From CAVZLD01 sp963776055 (GTDB lineage: Bacteria; Planctomycetota; Planctomycetia; Pirellulales; Pirellulaceae): a stretch of DNA of 64,000 bases. The position numbers and the translations under genes were made by a program. How positions within the stretch are numbered: the stretch's first letter is position 1; each line of letters starts with the position of its first letter. Below the pieces are notes generated by a model, which searched no databases, was not told the DNA's origin, and saw nothing but the letters and a program-made list of their open reading frames with translations. The stretch covers positions 186,001 through 250,000 of the forward strand of contig CAVZLD010000009.1 in NCBI GenBank assembly GCA_963776055.1. Reading direction: 5' to 3'. Shown one piece after another: positions 61,074 to 64,000 of this stretch.

Positions 61074-61245
61074 CTTCGGGCCACGATGGGCTGCCGATAA
61101 TGCATGTGACCGTTGCCGTGCAAGGCTCGCGAAGTGAGGGGGCACCCGAAGCCCGTCTACAAGGAAAAGACAGGGCTTTGTCAGTTCTCACCAGCGTAGC
61201 CGGTGGATTCGCTTGAATTTCGTTGGGTAGACGGGGCGTGCGAGC

Positions 61246-61977
61246 TCAGTTTGCCGGCCACAAATCTCCCAGATGCAGCCGTTGCAGTTGCGTTAATTCC
61301 TGGATTCCCTTTCGGGCTAATTCCAGCAACCGGGCCAGTTCTTCCTCGGAGAAGGTTGCCTCTTCGCCGGTTCCCTGAATTTCCACAAAGCGCCCGGAGC
61401 CGGTCATGACGACATTCATGTCCACGTCGGCAGCCAGGTCTTCGGAGTAATCCAGATCGAGCAGTGGTGTTTCGCGAACGATACCGACACTGATGGCAGC
61501 CACGCTGTCCCGGAGAGGATTCTGGGGAGGTTCCGGGTGTTCGGCGAGCGAATGGATCGCATCGACCAGGGCGAGAAATGCGCCGTTGATGCTGGCCGTT
61601 CGCGTGCCACCATCCGCTTGCAGCACATCGCAATCGACGGTGATGGTGCGGGGGCCGAGTGCCTGCAGGTCGACGATGGCCCGTAAGCTGCGTCCGATCA
61701 AACGCTGAATCTCCGTCGTCCGACCGTCAATCTTGCCGCCACGATCGCGCGCTTTCCGCGGACGCGTGCTGCCCGGCAACATGTTGTATTCCGCCGTGAC
61801 CCAGCCCTTTCCTTGGCCTTCCAGCCAAGGGGGAACGCGCGGATCGACACAGGCTGTGCAGAGCACGACCGTGTTGCCGGCGGAAAGCAGGACGCTGCCG
61901 TCGGCGGAGCGAAGGTAGTGGCGTTGTACGTCGAGCGATCGCAACCGGCCTGCGGTTCTACCGTCCTGCCTTGTCAT
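61246..61977 (-). CDS. rph: Ribonuclease PH
   Basis: RNase PH is a phosphorolytic 3'-5' exonuclease that trims tRNA 3' ends. The protein is 243 residues with the usual start TRQDGRTAGRLRSLDVQRHY. It shows GSVLLSAGNTVVLCTACVD, WVTAEYNMLPGSTRPR and the phosphate site ADGGTRTASINGA. The start ATG at 61977 overlaps the argF stop by ATGA, so rph is translated after argF. This is a complete, frame-intact gene. Confidence 0.95.
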   Translation of the reverse strand: MTRQDGRTAGRLRSLDVQRHYLRSADGSVLLSAGNTVVLCTACVDPRVPPWLEGQGKGWVTAEYNMLPGSTRPRKARDRGGKIDGRTTEIQRLIGRSLRAIVDLQALGPRTITVDCDVLQADGGTRTASINGAFLALVDAIHSLAEHPEPPQNPLRDSVAAISVGIVRETPLLDLDYSEDLAADVDMNVVMTGSGRFVEIQGTGEEATFSEEELARLLELARKGIQELTQLQRLHLGDLWPAN

Positions 61978-62908
61978 TGTGGATGTCTCCCGGTCGCCCA
62001 TTGTTCCATCAGCCACACGATCAGTCCCTTCTGCAGATGCATCCGGTTGGCGGCTTGATCCACCACAATACTCTGTGGGCCATCGATCACATCATCGGTC
62101 ACTTCCTGGCCGCGATGCGCTGGGAGGCAGTGCATGAAGACAGCGTCGGCCGGCGCCAGCGACATGATTTCGCTGTTCACCTGGAAGCTGGCAAAGTCCC
62201 GGTTTCGCCGTTCCGTTTCGGACTCGAACCCCATGCTGGACCAGACATCGGTGTAGACGGCCGACGCGTCGCGCAAGGCAACTTGCGGGTCGTCCGTTTG
62301 CAATAACGAGCAGCCCGGATTCTCTTTTTCCAATCGCTCGATCAGCGATGCCTCCAGTTGATAGGGAGCGGGTGCCGCAAGCGCAAAGGGGATGCCCAAT
62401 TTGCTGCAAGCGATCGCCAGGCTGCGGGAGACGTTGTTGCCGTCGCCGATGAACGCCAGTTTTGGCGCCGGCTGTGTGCCCTTGACTTCTCGCAGAGTAA
62501 ACACGTCTGTCAGGGCTTGGCAGGGATGCGCGGTATCGGTCAGCCCGTTGATCACCGGGCAACTGGCGTGGCGCCGAGTTCTTCCACTGTTTGGTGCGCG
62601 TGTTCGCGACAGACGAGGATGTCCAGGTAGCGACTGATCACCCGAGCAAAATCCGCGACGGACTCGCGCGTCTGCCAGCCCACTTCCTGGCCCAGAAACA
62701 GGCTCGTGCCGCCCAGCTGCGCCATGCCGGCCTCAAAACTCACCCGCGTACGCAGCGAGGGCTTCGAGAACACGAGCCCCAGCACGCGGCCCGGCAGTTT
62801 CGCGGGGCGTTCACCACGCTGGGTAGACTCCTTCAGCTTGGTGGCGATCGCCAGGATGTCCTCGATTTCATTTCGGGTTACGTCGTCCAACGTCAGCAAA
62901 TGCCGCAT
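61974..62908 (-). CDS. argF: Ornithine carbamoyltransferase (frameshifted near 62560)
   Basis: ArgF makes citrulline from ornithine and carbamoyl phosphate in arginine synthesis. Seen are VFSKPSLRTRVSFEAGMAQL (carbamoyl-phosphate site), the HPCQALTD segment, DVWSSMGFESE and the ornithine-carbamoyltransferase signature HCLPAHRGQEV. The frame breaks near 62560 in a stretch that would read ELGAHASCPVINGLTD if one base were restored. The combined length of about 311 codons is normal. The start is ATG 62908 (MRHLLTLDD). It lies 84 bp after argD and overlaps rph. Confidence 0.93.
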
Positions 62909-62992
62909 GGGAAAGTTCTCGCAGAGAAGATGAAATAGCTGTCGGCAGGCCGCCGGCGCTCGGCCGGCCTGCTGTGAGTGCAAAACCGGTAA

Positions 62993-64000
62993 TTATTTGG
63001 CGTGGTTTTGTAACACGTCCGCCAAAATGTCCATTCCTTCGTGCACCTGTTCCGCCGTTACGTTCAGCGCCGGCAGCAAGCGAATCACGTTGGTCTGCGT
63101 GCAATTGACAAGCAGCTGCCGATCGAGGCAGGCCTGCACGACCGGCGCACCTTCGGCGGCCAGTTCCACGCCGATCATCAAACCGCAGATGCGGACCTCC
63201 TGAATCTGATGGCAGGTCGTGGCCAGTTCCTCCAGACGCTGCTCAAACAGTTGGCTCATCGCCAACCCGTGCTCGAGCAACTGCTCCTGCTCGATCATCT
63301 CGATCGCCGCGATTCCGGCTCGCGCCGCGATCGGGTTACCGCCAAAGGTGGCAGCGTGCATCCCTGGCCGCAGACTGGGCGCGATCTCGGGAGTCGTCAG
63401 CATCGCGCCGCCGGCGATGCCGCCACAAAGGGCCTTGGCCAGCGTCATGACGTCCGGTGCAACGCCGAAATGTTGGTAGGCAAACCAGTTACCGGTCCGT
63501 CCGCAACCGGTTTGCACCTCGTCGAACATCAGCAGCAGGTCGTGTTCGTCGCAGATTTCGCGCAGCCCACTCAGGAAGCCGGCCGGGGCGATCCGAATAC
63601 CGCCCTCGCCCTGAATCGGCTCCACCAGGATCGCGCAGGTTTGTGCATCCACAAGCGTCCGGACCGCCTCCAAATCGCCATACGGGGCATACACGAAGCC
63701 GGCCATCAACGGCCCCAGGCCAGCGTGGTACTTCGGCTGCGCGGTGGCGGAGGTGGAACCAAGCGTGCGGCCGTGAAAGCCACCCTCGAACGTAATGATC
63801 TTGTATCGATCGGGTGGCGTGTGCAGTCGAGCCAGCTTGATGGCCGCTTCGTTTGCCTCCGTACCCGAATTGCAGAAGAAGGCCTGACCCTGAAAGCTGC
63901 GTTCGGACAGCAATTGCGCCCAGCGGCCTTGGGCTTCCATGTGCCACGTATTGGGCACGTGAATCAGTGTCGCCACCTGGTCCTGGACGGCGGATACGAT
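62993..64000 (-). CDS. argD: Acetylornithine/succinyldiaminopimelate aminotransferase, 5' end outside window
   Basis: ArgD is a PLP aminotransferase converting N-acetylglutamate semialdehyde to N-acetylornithine. The visible part (about 336 residues) includes FFCNSGTEANEAAIKLAR, GGFHGRTLGSTSAT, ILVEPIQGEGGI, FDEVQTGCGRTG (PLP-ring Asp) and the PLP-lysine region DVMTLAKALCGG. The C-terminus is complete; the N-terminus continues beyond 64000, since the frame is open to the edge. With argF and rph it forms an arginine-biosynthesis operon read right to left. Confidence 0.95.
   Translation of the reverse strand: MVSAVQDQVATLIHVPNTWHMEAQGRWAQLLSERSFQGQAFFCNSGTEANEAAIKLARLHTPPDRYKIITFEGGFHGRTLGSTSATAQPKYHAGLGPLMAGFVYAPYGDLEAVRTLVDAQTCAILVEPIQGEGGIRIAPAGFLSGLREICDEHDLLLMFDEVQTGCGRTGNWFAYQHFGVAPDVMTLAKALCGGIAGGAMLTTPEIAPSLRPGMHAATFGGNPIAARAGIAAIEMIEQEQLLEHGLAMSQLFEQRLEELATTCHQIQEVRICGLMIGVELAAEGAPVVQACLDRQLLVNCTQTNVIRLLPALNVTAEQVHEGMDILADVLQNHAK

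Noticed and set aside
59704..61191. Small open frames giving RSVSEG / NPKRQRG strings
   Set aside because: These strings come from dispersed palindromic DNA repeats and appear in several frames and both orientations; not genes.

Overview
The window looks like a chromosomal segment of a planctomycete, probably Pirellulales. The evidence is a LEPR-XLL surface-protein signal (FERLEDRTLLAG), dockerin and PEP-CTERM exported proteins with LamG and CotH domains, planctomycete-type tyrosine integrases, and intergenic repeats whose chance translation gives the familiar RSVSEG / NPKRQRG strings. The DNA is GC-rich except for AT-richer patches inside the mobile element at 34.3-38.4 kb.

Layout. 0-12.8 kb is housekeeping: csrA, an M20 amidohydrolase, a YbdK-type carboxylate-amine ligase, two thioredoxin-fold proteins, an FHA protein, a YhcC-type radical SAM protein, uvrA, a cupin and ligA. 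13-19.3 kb holds a dicarboxylate symporter fused to a solute-binding domain, a GH43 arabinanase-like enzyme, a GNAT enzyme, a YedF-like DsrE protein and an exported one-heme protein. 19.9-27.5 kb holds a TAT-exported sugar isomerase-like protein, a lipoprotein form of protein-isoaspartate methyltransferase, an alpha/beta hydrolase, gph, an HdeD/MscS membrane pair and a sigma-54 activator with a degenerate receiver. 27.8-33.0 kb is a tightly coupled module: N-formylglutamate amidohydrolase, QEGLA/DUF1704 metallopeptidase, MgtE and a glutathione-synthetase-like ATP-grasp ligase.

At 34.34-38.43 kb a perfect 74-bp repeat containing the whole tRNA-Arg(CCT) gene brackets a 4.0-kb integrative element. 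It has its own promoter, an XRE regulator with paired operators, a 55-nt perfect hairpin, small unknown genes and a tyrosine recombinase. Immediately beyond lies the truncated integrase of a second, older element, so this tRNA is an integration hotspot. From 40.2 to 54.9 kb come exported surface and polysaccharide proteins: a roughly 1,700-residue CotH/LamG/dockerin protein, two LamG PEP-CTERM proteins, a PQQ propeller and a PL11 rhamnogalacturonan lyase. A 1.8-kb insertion sequence sits in the centre of an older palindrome there. 55.4-64 kb holds an SDR/aldehyde dehydrogenase pair, a polysaccharide deacetylase, a STAS protein flanked by long inverted repeats, and an argD-argF-rph gene run.

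Caution: many otherwise well-conserved genes (uvrA, ligA, argF, mgtE, gph, the symporter and others) are broken by apparent single-base frameshifts. These cluster at about 9-18 kb, 27-31 kb and 34-39 kb, while 45.7-57.5 kb is almost free of them. Essential genes are hit, so I read most of them as sequence errors and annotate the full gene extents as single loci.
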